From Methylobacterium radiodurans (GTDB lineage: Bacteria; Pseudomonadota; Alphaproteobacteria; Rhizobiales; Beijerinckiaceae), in contig NZ_CP029551.1 of NCBI RefSeq assembly GCF_003173735.1, forward strand, positions 2,070,001 through 2,134,000: a DNA stretch of 64,000 nt, read 5' to 3'. Shown piece by piece: positions 8,616 to 17,744 of this stretch; the first letter of the stretch is position 1, and the number at the start of each line of letters is the position of its first letter. A program made the translations under genes and the position numbers. The notes under the pieces are model-generated. The model was not told the origin of the DNA and ran no database searches. It was given only the letters and a program-made list of their open reading frames with translations.

Positions 8616-8823
8616 CAGACTCGCCCGTCACCCTTCCGGCCACGCCTCCAGGCCGGATACCGTCGCCCCACACGATACCCGAGGATGCAGATCGCGCTAG
8701 GGCCGATATTCCTTCACGTGCATCGGGGGATAGATAGTCCCTGATTTCGGAAGTCGAGCGCGCGAACCGTCCAGGCGTCCGGCCTCTTCTGTAAAGAGCC
8801 TGAGACCGGAGGCGCGCCCGGTC

Positions 8824-9189
8824 TCAGGCGGGCTTCGGCAAGCGGACCTTGAGCTGATCGATCACCCACAGCCAGCGCCCGTCCGGCCCGCATCGGGCGA
8901 CCTCGACCGAGAGGGAACCGTTCGGCAGGGTAGCGAAGGTCAGGGCCAGGTCCCCGTTGCGCACCGGCGGCAGCACGGTCGCCGCCGGGAAGTCGGAGCG
9001 GCGCGCCAGCAGGTCCGTGTAGAAGCGCCGGATCTCGTGGTGACCGGTCGCCACGACGTCGCCGGCCGCCAGCACCGCGTCCGGCGCGTAGAGGGCCACC
9101 AACCCCTCGACGTCGCCCGCATTGGCCCGCGCGTTGAACAAGCCCGCGAGTTCTTCCGGCGCCCCAGCGCCCTGATCCGCCTGCTGCAT
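8824..9189 (-). CDS. SnoaL/NTF2-like domain protein
   Basis: The 121-residue protein has a single NTF2-like alpha+beta barrel: LFNARANAGDVEGLVALYAP near residue 17, then GHHEIRRFYTDLL. Such proteins are small-molecule isomerases, hydrolases or binding proteins, and no specific function can be assigned. The ATG at 9189 with GGAGAG upstream was preferred over a GTG at 9207 that overlaps the osmC-like stop. It lies directly downstream of the OsmC-family gene and is probably cotranscribed with it. Confidence 0.7.
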   Translation of the reverse strand: MQQADQGAGAPEELAGLFNARANAGDVEGLVALYAPDAVLAAGDVVATGHHEIRRFYTDLLARRSDFPAATVLPPVRNGDLALTFATLPNGSLSVEVARCGPDGRWLWVIDQLKVRLPKPA

Positions 9190-9203
9190 GGCGCGTCTCT
9201 CCC

Positions 9204-9677
9204 TCACTCCGCCCCGTCGTCACCGAAGCCCGTCGCCCGTAGGCAGGTTCCACCGCGGTCGCTGACCGAGACGGCGACCGGGATGCCGGCCTTCACGCTC
9301 TCGGAGACGGTGCAGAAATTCTCGAACTGTGCGAGCACCCGGTCGATCCGGTCGAGGTCGCGTGCCTCGGCTCCGAGGGTGATCGCGACGTCGATCCCGA
9401 CGATCCTCAGGCGGCCCGCCGCATTGCGGGCGATCCGGCACCGGGCCCGCGTCTCCAGCCCGTTGGCCTCTTGCCGGAATTTGCCGAGCGCGAAGACGAG
9501 GCTGGCCGAGAGGCAGTTCGCCACGCCCGCGACCAGCAGCTGCTCGGGGCAGGGGCCGGCCCCGCGCCCGACCGGCTCCGCCTCGTCCACGGTCAGCGCC
9601 GGGAGTGCGTTCCCGAAATCGAGTTCGAACCGATAGGCGGAGATCTGCCGAAGGGTGATGCCAGGTCCCTCTTCCAT
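9204..9677 (-). CDS. OsmC-family protein
   Basis: The 157-residue protein has the two redox cysteines of the OsmC/Ohr fold: one in GVANCLSASLVFAL near residue 56 and one in FENFCTVSESVKAGIPV near 120. Members reduce organic hydroperoxides using a Cys pair. An OhrR-like regulator lies nearby on the same strand, consistent with a peroxide-stress role. It is more like the general OsmC/YhfA group than classical Ohr, so the substrate is uncertain. GGAG precedes the ATG at 9677. Confidence 0.75.
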   Translation of the reverse strand: MEEGPGITLRQISAYRFELDFGNALPALTVDEAEPVGRGAGPCPEQLLVAGVANCLSASLVFALGKFRQEANGLETRARCRIARNAAGRLRIVGIDVAITLGAEARDLDRIDRVLAQFENFCTVSESVKAGIPVAVSVSDRGGTCLRATGFGDDGAE

Positions 9678-10089
9678 TCAGCGCTCCGCCGATCCAGAAT
9701 TTGGGATACAGTCCACCAAGCCGACGCAGCCCGCAAGGCGGTGAGGGTCCGTGCGCGGCGGATGATTTATGCTGCAGTGCGAGAAGATCTCGCGAAGTAA
9801 CCGAGGCCGTTCCGGGCGCCATTACAAAACCCGGCAAGTCTTACATCGCCCTCGGCCGTATCGCCTTGACCGACCCCTCATTTCTGGCATACCACATTCC
9901 AATTGGTCGGGTTCGCTTCTGTGATCCCTGCACCGAACCGATCGCGGCCTGCATCCGAGGGAGGCGCTGCCCGGGACGTCGCAGCAACCGCGGCCCCGGC
10001 GGGCGCCCGCAACGGGCCGCAGGGAAGATCCGGCCGGGCGCACCGCGCGCCCGCGCCACATGACGGCAAGACGCGACAGCGGAGGCAGG
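9678..10089. other. Intergenic stretch without a convincing gene
   Basis: About 410 bases separate the OsmC-family gene from the PAS gene. Open frames here are rich in Arg, Pro and Gly on both strands, with no family resemblance or ribosome site. It should hold the divergent promoters of the two flanking genes, but no clear -35/-10 pair was recognised. Confidence 0.5.
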
Positions 10090-10518
10090 ATGAGCCGCGA
10101 CGTCGATTTCGCACAGATCGTGGCGGCCTCCGGAGACGCGGTGGTCGTCTCCGACCCGGACGGCATCATCGTGGTCTGGAGTCCGGCCGCCGAGCGGATC
10201 TTCGGGTTCCCGGAGGCCGAGGCGCTCGGGCAGACGCTCGACCTGATCACCCCGGAGCGCCACCGGCGCCGGCACTGGACCGGCTACGCGCAGACCATGC
10301 GGACGGGCGTGACCCGCTACGGCAGCGAGGTGCTGCGCGTGCCGGCCCTGCACCGGGACGGCCGTCCGCTCTCGATCGCCTTCACGGTCGGCCTGATGAA
10401 GGCTGACGACGGTGAGGTGACGGGCATCGTCGCGGTGATCCGCGACGACACCGCCCGCTGGGAGGAGGAGCGCAAGCTCCGGCGCCGCCTGGCGGAACTC
10501 GAACCGGTCCCCGCCTGA
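10090..10518 (+). CDS. Stand-alone PAS-domain protein
   Basis: The 142-residue protein is essentially one PAS domain (about residues 5-120): FAQIVAASGDAVVVSDPDGIIVVWSP, then AAERIFGFPEAEALGQTLDLITPERHR, and an EVTGIVAVIRDDTARWEEE end typical of a PAC motif. A short coiled tail follows (ERKLRRRLAEL). It has no output domain, so it may sense redox state or a ligand and act through a partner. The ATG at 10090 has GGAGG 5 bases upstream. The flanking genes suggest no partner. Confidence 0.8.
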   Translation: MSRDVDFAQIVAASGDAVVVSDPDGIIVVWSPAAERIFGFPEAEALGQTLDLITPERHRRRHWTGYAQTMRTGVTRYGSEVLRVPALHRDGRPLSIAFTVGLMKADDGEVTGIVAVIRDDTARWEEERKLRRRLAELEPVPA

Positions 10519-10650
10519 GGGGCCGGCCTGACGCAGCACGACACGAACGCGGACGGAGCAGCCCGGTACGATTCGAAGCACCAAGACTTCGATTAATCCA
10601 AGTTCTCGTAGTCAAGCACTCGATAAACAATCGCTAGGGAGACGCTTCAG

Positions 10651-11901
10651 ATGAGCAAGCCGCTCGAGGGGATCAAGATCATCGACTTCACCCACGTCCA
10701 GGCTGGTCCCGCCTGCACGCAGCTCCTGGCCTGGTTCGGGGCCGACGTGATCAAGGTGGAGCGCCCGGGTGCCGGCGACGTGACCCGCACGCAGCTGCGC
10801 CACGTGGACGATGCCGACGCGCTCTACTTCACGATGCTGAACTCCAACAAGCGCTCGCTGACGCTCGACACCAAGACGCCCGAGGGCAAGGAGGTGCTCG
10901 AGAAGCTGATCCGTGAATCCGACGTGATGGTCGAGAATTTCGGTCCCGGCGCACTCGATCGCATGGGCTTCTCCTGGGCCCGCATTCAGGAGCTGAACTC
11001 GGGGATGATCCTCGCCTCGGTGAAGGGCTTCTCGGACGGCCACCACTACGAGGACCTGAAGGTCTACGAGAACGTGGCCCAGTGCGCGGGCGGCGCCGCC
11101 TCGACCACCGGCTTCTGGGACGGCCCGCCCACCGTGTCGGCCGCCGCGCTCGGCGACTCGAACACCGGCATGCACCTGGCCATCGGCATCCTCACGGCGC
11201 TGCACCAGAAGAACAAGACGGGTCAGGGCCAGAAGGTCGCCGTCTCGATGCAGGACTCGGTGATCAACCTCTGCCGGGTGAAGCTGCGCGATCAGCAGCG
11301 CCTCGACGCGCTGGGCTACCTCGAGGAGTACCCGCAGTACCCGCACGGCGAGTTCTCGGACGTGGTGCCGCGCGGCGGCAACGCGGGCGGCGGCGGCCAG
11401 CCGGGCTGGGTGCTCAAGTGCAAGGGCTGGCAGTCGGACCCGAACGCCTACATCTACTTCACGATCCAGGGCCATGCTTGGGCCCCGATCTGCAAGGCGC
11501 TCGGCAAGCCCGAGTGGATCGACGACCCGGCCTACAACACCCCCCGCGCGCGCCAGGACAAGATCTTCGAGATCTTCGCCTTCATCGAGGATTGGCTGGC
11601 CGACAAGACCAAGTTCGAGGCGGTCGACATCCTGCGCAAGTTCGACATCCCCTGCGCGCCGGTACTGTCGATGAAGGAGATCGCCGACGATCCGTCGCTG
11701 CGCGCCAGCGGCACGATCGTCGAGGTGCCGCACCCGAAGCTCGGCAAGTACCTGACGGTCGGCAGCCCGATCAAGTTCTCCGGCATGGACGTCGAGGTGA
11801 AGGCCTCGCCGCTGCTGGGCGAGCACACCGACGAGGTGCTGCAGGATCTCGGCTACACGCCCGAGCAGATCAAGGAACTGCACGCCGCCCGCGCGGTCTG
11901 A
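10651..11901 (+). CDS. frc: Formyl-CoA:oxalate CoA-transferase
   Basis: This is a 416-residue class III CoA-transferase (CaiB/BaiF). It moves CoA from formyl-CoA to oxalate, the entry step of oxalate breakdown. It begins [20 protein letters not shown]. The catalytic aspartate of the family falls at Asp169 in GDSNTG, the same number as in characterised Frc enzymes. [14 protein letters not shown] near residue 248 matches the Frc glycine loop. GGGAG lies upstream of the ATG. Its usual partner oxalyl-CoA decarboxylase is not in this window. A strong palindrome follows. Confidence 0.93.
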   Translation: MSKPLEGIKIIDFTHVQAGPACTQLLAWFGADVIKVERPGAGDVTRTQLRHVDDADALYFTMLNSNKRSLTLDTKTPEGKEVLEKLIRESDVMVENFGPGALDRMGFSWARIQELNSGMILASVKGFSDGHHYEDLKVYENVAQCAGGAASTTGFWDGPPTVSAAALGDSNTGMHLAIGILTALHQKNKTGQGQKVAVSMQDSVINLCRVKLRDQQRLDALGYLEEYPQYPHGEFSDVVPRGGNAGGGGQPGWVLKCKGWQSDPNAYIYFTIQGHAWAPICKALGKPEWIDDPAYNTPRARQDKIFEIFAFIEDWLADKTKFEAVDILRKFDIPCAPVLSMKEIADDPSLRASGTIVEVPHPKLGKYLTVGSPIKFSGMDVEVKASPLLGEHTDEVLQDLGYTPEQIKELHAARAV

Positions 11902-11957
11902 CGTCAGCAGCCCGAGCCGCGCCCGCCCGGCGCGGCTCGCCGGTTCCGGTTCCACGA

Positions 11958-11987
11958 GACGGCGCGTCCCGTACGGGACGCGCCGTC
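11958..11987 (+). terminator. Perfect 30-base palindrome after frc, likely terminator
   Basis: Each arm is GACGGCGCGTCCCGT, giving a 15-base-pair perfect stem, followed by TTCTCGTT. It starts about 57 bases after the frc stop. The T-tract is weak, as is common in high-GC alphaproteobacteria. Being symmetric, it could act on either strand. Confidence 0.6.
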
Positions 11988-12147
11988 TTCTCGTTCGGCG
12001 ATCATGTCGTTCGCACGCAACGGCGCGCTGTGCGCGTGCTCGGGCAGGTGCTCGGGGGTGAGCGTGACGGCGGCTGCGCCCCCGGGGCGCGGGCCCGTAG
12101 ACGTGCCGCTTCGGGACATCTGGCGCGCGGCCATGGTACGGAGCCAT

Positions 12148-12417
12148 ATGATCCGCATCGTGAAACACGTCATCGTTGAGACGACCGAGGAGCGCGATCG
12201 ACAGGTCGAGCAGGTCGAGGCAGCGATCCGAACTCGCTTTCCCGAGGCCACCACGGAGGTCGTGCAGGGCTTGCTGGACGAGGATCGCGTGGTGGAGGCG
12301 CGGCTGCCCCTGCACCAGCTTGCCGCATGGCGGGCGCAGCGATCGCAACTTCTCGCCCAGACGCCGGATCCGCAGCCCGGGCCAGCTCGTCCTGTCGATC
12401 CGGAGCCGGAGCCGTGA
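12148..12417 (+). CDS. Hypothetical protein, 89 residues
   Basis: The sequence begins MIRIVKHVIVETTEERDRQ, is mildly acidic and helical, and ends in a proline-rich tail (QPGPARPVDPEPEP). A GGAG 5 bases upstream supports the ATG at 12148; longer in-frame starts at 12004 and 12133 look less natural. No domain was recognised. It is isolated between the frc terminator and small genes on the other strand. Confidence 0.5.
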   Translation: MIRIVKHVIVETTEERDRQVEQVEAAIRTRFPEATTEVVQGLLDEDRVVEARLPLHQLAAWRAQRSQLLAQTPDPQPGPARPVDPEPEP

Positions 12418-12672
12418 TCTGAGCGAATAAGCACCCACCCCCTGCCCGGCCGGCCCAACAGGCGATCAAGCGTCGGTGAGGACGCTCCTGACGTAGGCCG
12501 GCGGGCTACCGCTGCGGACACCGTGAAGGAACGGCTCAAGCGCCCCGGATGTCCTCAACAAGCGCCGCTGGCCCCAGCCAAGCGCCGAGGTGCGAGGCGG
12601 CGATAATTCGAACCTGGCGCCGCGGCCCCGGGGAGGCGGAGGGACTGGAGCGGGAAACACTTCTCCCCGGAC

Positions 12673-12915
12673 TCAGCCCGCTAGGCTGGAGGGTGGCTGC
12701 CAAGTCACGCCGGGATGTTCGCGCACGTCCCCCGTCTTCGCCCCCGTGTCGGAGTCGCTGATCCACTCGCCCGGCTCGGCGACGTCCGCGATCACGTCCT
12801 CCGGATAGGCGGCTTCCAAAAACAGCCGAGCCTCACCCTCGGCCGCGGCGCGGACTGTGATCAGGGGGCGGTCGCCTCCCGGTCCCGTGAGCCGCGCAAT
12901 GAACAGTTTCGTCAT
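12673..12915 (-). CDS. Hypothetical protein, 80 residues
   Basis: The protein starts MTKLFIARLTGPGGDRPLI and has an acidic middle (EAAYPEDVIADVAEPGEW). A GGGAG ribosome site lies just before the ATG. It follows the 12941-13216 gene by 25 bases on the same strand, so the two are probably cotranscribed. No known family was recognised. Confidence 0.55.
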   Translation of the reverse strand: MTKLFIARLTGPGGDRPLITVRAAAEGEARLFLEAAYPEDVIADVAEPGEWISDSDTGAKTGDVREHPGVTWQPPSSLAG

Positions 12916-12940
12916 GGCAACTCCCCCGGGATCACGGTGC

Positions 12941-13216
12941 TCAGTCCGGCAGCAAGTGAAGCCCCTCGCGCGCCAGCGGTTCCGGTATGCCGCGTCGGAT
13001 CAGCCGCGCCGTCCTGGCCTGTTGCGCCTGCCAGGTCCGCATCTCCGCGCCCGCCTGCAGGAGCGGCCGCAACCAGAAGTCGAACCAGACCATCTGGGCG
13101 CCGAGGGTGAACAGGACCAGTTCGTCGGCGAGCGTCAGAGAGGCGTCCTGAACGCGCAGGACCTGGGCGCCCAGCCGGTCCAGGGATCCATCCGGTGATG
13201 TGCCGTCGTTCCGCAT
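12941..13216 (-). CDS. Hypothetical protein, 91 residues, phasin-like pattern
   Basis: From the ATG at 13216 the sequence is amphipathic and aromatic-rich: LTLADELVLFTLGAQMVWFDFWLRPLLQAG, then MRTWQAQQARTARLI. The W/Q spacing is weakly reminiscent of phasin-type proteins but is too short to assign. Alternative starts are ATG 13231 and GTG 13294. It is probably in one transcript with the gene at 12673-12915. Confidence 0.5.
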   Translation of the reverse strand: MRNDGTSPDGSLDRLGAQVLRVQDASLTLADELVLFTLGAQMVWFDFWLRPLLQAGAEMRTWQAQQARTARLIRRGIPEPLAREGLHLLPD

Positions 13217-13377
13217 CCATCCGCCTCGCATGTCCGCGTCACTAACGGCGAAGGGCGCTACCGGTTCATCATCGGCCGCGGATCGGGCCGGCACGGCCGT
13301 TCAGCGGGCGCTCAGGTGCGGCGCCGCAGGGTGCCGCCGCAGCCCCGGTGAGGGAATGCGCCGTCCCGAGCACTGAC

Positions 13378-13605
13378 ATGAAAGCCCGCGCCTCCGCTCC
13401 CGGCAGCCTACCTGGCTCCGACGTGCCGCAGCCCTGGTCCGGTGTGGAACCGGAAGATCTGGAGGCGGCCGCCCGGATCTTGTGCACCCTGCGTCCGGGT
13501 AGCCGCGCCGCCGAGTGGCTGATGGAGCGCGCCACCTACCTGCGGGCGATGCGGAGCCCGCCCTCCGCCGATCTGCGCGGTCAGAGCGCGTTGCTCCTCG
13601 CCTGA
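13378..13605 (+). CDS. Hypothetical protein, 75 residues
   Basis: The sequence MKARASAPGSLPGSDVP leads into a helical segment, VEPEDLEAAARILCTLRPGSRAAEWLMERATYL. A GTG at 13348 is an alternative start. The ribosome site is weak. No domain was recognised. The frame is plausible in codon use but is supported mainly by length and lack of competitors. Confidence 0.4.
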   Translation: MKARASAPGSLPGSDVPQPWSGVEPEDLEAAARILCTLRPGSRAAEWLMERATYLRAMRSPPSADLRGQSALLLA

Positions 13606-13717
13606 TCCGGGGATCGCGGCGGCGCGGGGGATGCCCTCGCCGCGGATTTTTCTTACATCCCCTGCAAGACATGCCTGCAAGACGGCGGCGCGGCGGCGAC
13701 GGTCCGGTGAGGAGACG

Positions 13718-13963
13718 ATGAGACGTCTGGAGGAACTCAAGAGCGACCCGGCTTTCCGCCAGGCGGTCCTGGCGGTGAAGGGCGCGGCCAGCACCCTGAG
13801 CGGGCGGGCGATGACGCAGGAGGAGGCCGAGCTTCTCGTCAGCTTCGCGCTGGCCACCTTCGCCAACGCGGGCGGCCTGTCCGAGCCGAGCCTCAGCCGC
13901 ATCGCGCGCTTCGCCGGCAAGATCTCCCCGCTGGAGAGCCTCGAAGGGTTGATGAAGCACTGA
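13718..13963 (+). CDS. Hypothetical protein, 81 residues
   Basis: A GAGGAGA ribosome site precedes the ATG at 13718. The protein (MRRLEELKSDPAFRQAV...) is wholly helical in character and has no signal peptide or membrane segment. TQEEAELLVSFALATFANAGGL is its most regular part. It is probably soluble. A GC-rich hairpin follows the stop. Function unknown. Confidence 0.55.
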   Translation: MRRLEELKSDPAFRQAVLAVKGAASTLSGRAMTQEEAELLVSFALATFANAGGLSEPSLSRIARFAGKISPLESLEGLMKH

Positions 13964-13997
13964 GGGCTCGCGGACCGGACCGTACCGGCAAAAGAAT

Positions 13998-14024
13998 GCC
14001 CGCCGCGGCTGGGCCGGGGCGGGC
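13998..14024 (+). terminator. GC-rich hairpin downstream of the 13718-13963 gene
   Basis: GCCCGCC at 13998-14004 pairs with GGCGGGC at 14018-14024 across a 13-base loop. There is no clear T-tract. The rest of the 13964-14269 gap shows no gene and should carry the promoter of the hybrid kinase. Confidence 0.35.
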
Positions 14025-14269
14025 TGAAGTCCCTTCTCTAGGCGCCCTCACCATAGCCGCTGGCCGCCGGAGCGCGAGGGCGCATCCGGGGTACTCCGTT
14101 CTGCGCGTCGGCGCCGTTTCCCCGGCGACACTTGCGGTTGTGCGTGCTAGGGCAAGGGAATGTCTGCGCAGCGCACTGGAAACGCCGCTTCGATCACCCA
14201 GGGCTCGGGCCGCCCAGCATGCGCCATGATGCTGCAATGCAGGGTGTCCGCGGGCGTGCGACTGCGGCG

Positions 14270-17113
14270 ATGACGGACGCTTCCACGCGTGCCGGGGCCT
14301 GCCCGCCGGCCTTCGATCCGCGCGATCCTGCCCGGCTCGCGGCGCTGCACGCCTACGCGATCCTCGACACGCCGCCCGAGCCGGCCTTCGACGACATCGC
14401 GCAGATGGCGGCGCAGGCCTGCGACGTGCCGATGGCCCACATCAACTTCATTGACGCCGACCGGCAATGGATCAAGGCCGCGGTCGGCCATGTGGCGCGC
14501 GAGATGCCGCTGCAATTCGGCTTCTGCACGGACGCGCTCGGCGCGGACGACGTCCTGGTCCTGCCGGATCTCGCGGCGGAGCACGACCGCGCGACGAATC
14601 CCATGGTCGTCGGCGAGCCGCACCTGCGCTTCTATGCCGGGGTGCCGCTGACGACGCCGGAGGGCCACGCGATCGGCACGCTCTGCGTGCTCGACCGGGA
14701 GCCGCGCCGGCTGACCGAGCCGCAGATCTTCATCCTGAAGGCGCTCGCCCGCACCGTGATGGCGCAGCTCGAGGCCCGGCGCAGCGCTGCCGCCCTGCGG
14801 AGGCGGGAGGAGCACTACCGCTCGCTCTTCGAATCGATCGACGCGGGGTTCTGCCTCGTCGAGATGCGCTTCGACGCGCAGGGCCGCGCCGCGGACTACC
14901 GCTTCCTCGAACTCAACCAAGCCTTCGCCCGCCAGACCGGCCTGTCCGACGCCGCCGGGCGCTGGATGCGCGAGCTTGTTCCGGACCACGAGCAGCACTG
15001 GTTCGATATCTACGGGGCGGTCGCGCGCACGGGCGAGCCGGTGCGCTTCGAGAACGCCGCGAACGCGCTCGGGCGCTGGTACGACGTCTACGCCTACCGG
15101 GTGGACGACCCGGCGCTGAATCACGTGGCCATCCTGTTCAACGACATCACCGAGCGCCGCCGGATCGAGACGAATCTGCGGGCGAGCGAGGCGGAGTTAC
15201 GGCTCGTCGCCGACGCCATGCCGGTCCTTATCGCCGTCGTGGATCGCGGCCTCGTCTACCGCTTCGCCAACGCCGCCTACCGGCTCTGGCTCGGGCAGGG
15301 GCCCGAGGCCGTGGTCGGCCGCACCATCGCCGAGGTGGTGGGCCCCGCCGAGTTCGAGGCGCGCCGCGAGGCGCTGGCGCGCGTGCTCGCGGGCGAGGAG
15401 GTGCGGATCGAGCGCGAGTGGCGCTGGCCGGATGGCCGCACCCGCATCGCCGACATCCGATACATGCCGCGCCGCGCCCCGGGGAAGGGAGACGCCGCAA
15501 CGGACGGCTTCTACGTCTTCGTGCACGACGTCACGGACGCCAAGCGCGCCGAGACCCAACTTCAGTCGCGGGCCGAACAGCTCGAGGCGCAGATCGTGGC
15601 GCAGGGACGCGAGCGCGACCGCATCTGGACCCTGTCACCGGTGCTGAAGGTGGTGGCCGGCCTGGACGGCCGGATCCGCACCGTCAACCCCGCCTGGAGC
15701 CGGGCCACGGGCTGGAGCGAGGCGGACGTGGCCGGCCGAGGGTTCCTCGATTTCGTCGGAGTGGAGGACCGGCCGGCCGCGGAGGTGGCCCTGCAACGGC
15801 TCGGCGAGGGCCGGATGATCGAGGATATCGAGCTGTCGAGCCTCGTCGCCGACGGTGGGCGCCGCCGGGTGCTCTGGACGATCGTGCCGGACGACGGTTC
15901 GCTCTACGGCTACGGTCGCGATCTCACCGAGTTGCGCCAGGCTGAGGACGCTTTGCGTCAGTCTCAGAAGATGGAGGCTGTGGGCCAGCTGACGGGCGGG
16001 GTCGCGCACGACTTCAACAACCTGCTGACCATCATCCGCTCGTCGGTGGAGTTCCTGCGCCGGCCCGAGCTGCCGGAGGTGCGCAAGGCGCGCTACCTGG
16101 ATGCGGTCTCCGACACGGTCGATCGCGCCGCCAAGCTCACCGGCCAGCTGCTGGCGTTTGCCCGGCGCCAGGCCCTGAAGCCCGAGATCTTCGATGCCGG
16201 CGCCCGCCTCCAGGCCATCGCCGAGATGCTCGACCAGATCATGGGCGCGCGCATCCGCGTGGCCGCCGCGCTGCCCGAGGCACCCTGCTTCGTGCGCGCC
16301 GACGCCAGCCAGTTCGAGACCGCGCTGGTCAACATGGCGGTCAACGCGCGCGACGCCATGGCGGGCGAGGGGCACCTCACCCTGCGGCTGACCGGGGGGC
16401 AGGCCCTGCCGGCGATCCGCGGGCACGCGGCCAATGCCGGGCCGTTCGCGGCAGTCTCGGTGAGCGACACTGGCTCCGGGATCGCGGAGGCGGATCTGGC
16501 GCGCATCTTCGAGCCGTTCTTCACCACCAAGGAGGTGGGCAAGGGCACGGGTCTGGGGCTGTCCCAGGTGATCGGCTTTGCCAAGCAGTCGGGCGGGGAC
16601 GTGGCGGTGGCCAGCCGCCCGGGCGAGACGACCTTCACGCTCTACCTGCCGCAGGCCGAAGCACCCCGGGCCGTGGCGGGTCCGGCCGCGCCGGCGTCTG
16701 CCCCGGCGGGTCCGGGGCGGGGCCTGTGCGTACTGGTGGTGGAGGACAACCTGGAGGTGGGCCGGTTCTGCACGCAGATCCTGGAGGATCTGGGCCACCG
16801 GCCGGTCTGGGCGCACAACGCGGAGGCGGCTCTGGCCGAGCTTGCGCGGGAGGGGGACGGGGGCGCCGCGCGCTTCGACGCGGTGTTCTCGGACGTGGTG
16901 ATGCCGGGCATGGGCGGGATCGCGCTGGCGCGGCGGCTGCGGGCGAGCCGGCCGGACCTGCCGGTTGTGCTGACCTCCGGCTACAGCCACGTCCTGGCCC
17001 AGGACGACGCCCACGGCTTCGAGCTCGTGCGAAAACCCTACTCCGCCGAGGAACTCGCCCGCGTCTTGCGCGAGGCGGCGCGGCGCGAGGGCGTCGTGAC
17101 CCACCGACAGTGA
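14270..17113 (+). CDS. Hybrid sensor histidine kinase (GAF-PAS-PAS-PAS-HisKA-HATPase-REC)
   Basis: The protein is about 947 residues with no membrane segment, so it senses in the cytoplasm. The order is a GAF domain (about 20-165, LDTPPEPAFDDIAQMAAQ near its start), three PAS domains (starting near 181, 309 and 451), HisKA with phospho-acceptor His580 in GVAHDFNNLL, and HATPase_c (NARDAM near 690, DTGSGI near 735, GTGLGLSQV). A receiver domain follows, with acidic pocket VVEDN near 821, phospho-acceptor Asp875 in FSDVVMPG and KPYS lysine near 921. Phosphate would pass from His580 to Asp875 and on to an unseen phosphotransfer partner. Upstream in-frame starts (14132, 14219, 14237) are possible. 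Confidence 0.88.
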   Translation: MTDASTRAGACPPAFDPRDPARLAALHAYAILDTPPEPAFDDIAQMAAQACDVPMAHINFIDADRQWIKAAVGHVAREMPLQFGFCTDALGADDVLVLPDLAAEHDRATNPMVVGEPHLRFYAGVPLTTPEGHAIGTLCVLDREPRRLTEPQIFILKALARTVMAQLEARRSAAALRRREEHYRSLFESIDAGFCLVEMRFDAQGRAADYRFLELNQAFARQTGLSDAAGRWMRELVPDHEQHWFDIYGAVARTGEPVRFENAANALGRWYDVYAYRVDDPALNHVAILFNDITERRRIETNLRASEAELRLVADAMPVLIAVVDRGLVYRFANAAYRLWLGQGPEAVVGRTIAEVVGPAEFEARREALARVLAGEEVRIEREWRWPDGRTRIADIRYMPRRAPGKGDAATDGFYVFVHDVTDAKRAETQLQSRAEQLEAQIVAQGRERDRIWTLSPVLKVVAGLDGRIRTVNPAWSRATGWSEADVAGRGFLDFVGVEDRPAAEVALQRLGEGRMIEDIELSSLVADGGRRRVLWTIVPDDGSLYGYGRDLTELRQAEDALRQSQKMEAVGQLTGGVAHDFNNLLTIIRSSVEFLRRPELPEVRKARYLDAVSDTVDRAAKLTGQLLAFARRQALKPEIFDAGARLQAIAEMLDQIMGARIRVAAALPEAPCFVRADASQFETALVNMAVNARDAMAGEGHLTLRLTGGQALPAIRGHAANAGPFAAVSVSDTGSGIAEADLARIFEPFFTTKEVGKGTGLGLSQVIGFAKQSGGDVAVASRPGETTFTLYLPQAEAPRAVAGPAAPASAPAGPGRGLCVLVVEDNLEVGRFCTQILEDLGHRPVWAHNAEAALAELAREGDGGAARFDAVFSDVVMPGMGGIALARRLRASRPDLPVVLTSGYSHVLAQDDAHGFELVRKPYSAEELARVLREAARREGVVTHRQ

Positions 17114-17277
17114 GATCCGGTGGTGCGCTGGATGACGGCGCATTCCGGGAAGAGCCTACGGGCAGGCAGGTGCAGGCCCTTGATCGGTTCGATGACCGCT
17201 TCGATCATCGGCGTGGCCGCTCGCGGCGCCCTCGACAGTGCCGACAGCCCCCAGGTGTCGAGGCTGTGGGCGGCCCC

Positions 17278-17481
17278 TCAGGTGCGGCGGTCGTGGTAGC
17301 GCCTTGTCCAGACGAACAGGAAGTACACCGCCAACGAGATCGCGTTCACGGTGAGGCCCCAGCCGTAGCTCTGCACGCCGTGGGCGCCGACCGGGTGGCC
17401 CAGCTCGCCGAGTCCGACGAGGGCGCCGACGATGCCGAGGGCGGCAAACAGAAGCGCGAAGATCAGCACGGCCACCTCCAT
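17278..17481 (-). CDS. Small two-helix membrane protein, 67 residues
   Basis: The sequence MEVAVLIFALLFAALGIVGAL is a clear first membrane helix; a second is near residues 42-58 (GLTVNAISLAVYFLFVW), followed by a basic tail RRYHDRRT. A GTG at 17529 would add 16 residues. It is the largest of three tiny membrane proteins in a row on the minus strand. No family was recognised. Confidence 0.6.
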   Translation of the reverse strand: MEVAVLIFALLFAALGIVGALVGLGELGHPVGAHGVQSYGWGLTVNAISLAVYFLFVWTRRYHDRRT

Positions 17482-17566
17482 CGCGAACAGGTGCGCGAGA
17501 TCAACGCGGGCCGATTTCAGAGGATGCACGCGCCCGGACGATTCGCGCGGCCCTGAGCGAGTTCCC

Positions 17567-17659
17567 CTACCACTCGAAGAACGAGTCGAGGCTCGGCATC
17601 ATGCAGAGCATCGTGCCTGCCGCCCCGAGCACGCCCGCCACCATGACAACCACTTCCAT
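17567..17659 (-). CDS. Very small membrane protein, 30 residues
   Basis: The product is MEVVVMVAGVLGAAGTMLCM followed by MPSLDSFFEW. GGGAGG lies 8 bases before the ATG at 17659, a strong ribosome site. It has one hydrophobic helix with an acidic, aromatic C-terminus. The N-terminus resembles that of the neighbouring 67-residue protein (MEVAVLI). It is too short for routine gene callers, so it is likely missed in annotations. Confidence 0.55.
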   Translation of the reverse strand: MEVVVMVAGVLGAAGTMLCMMPSLDSFFEW

Positions 17660-17744
17660 TGCGCGAGCCTCCCGACTGCATTGCGCACGATCAACTCGGG
17701 AAGGGCGGCGGCGGTTCAACCGCACGGAGCGTGGACGCGGGCGA

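Noticed and set aside
10612..12438. Long minus-strand open frame (about 600 codons) opposite frc
   Set aside because: It mirrors the codon structure of frc, is rich in Arg/His/Leu/Val runs, and has no family resemblance; it is an antisense shadow in high-GC DNA.
12953..13110. Plus-strand frame opposite the 91-residue hypothetical gene
   Set aside because: It is proline/arginine-rich, with no ribosome site; the minus-strand gene has the better start and composition.
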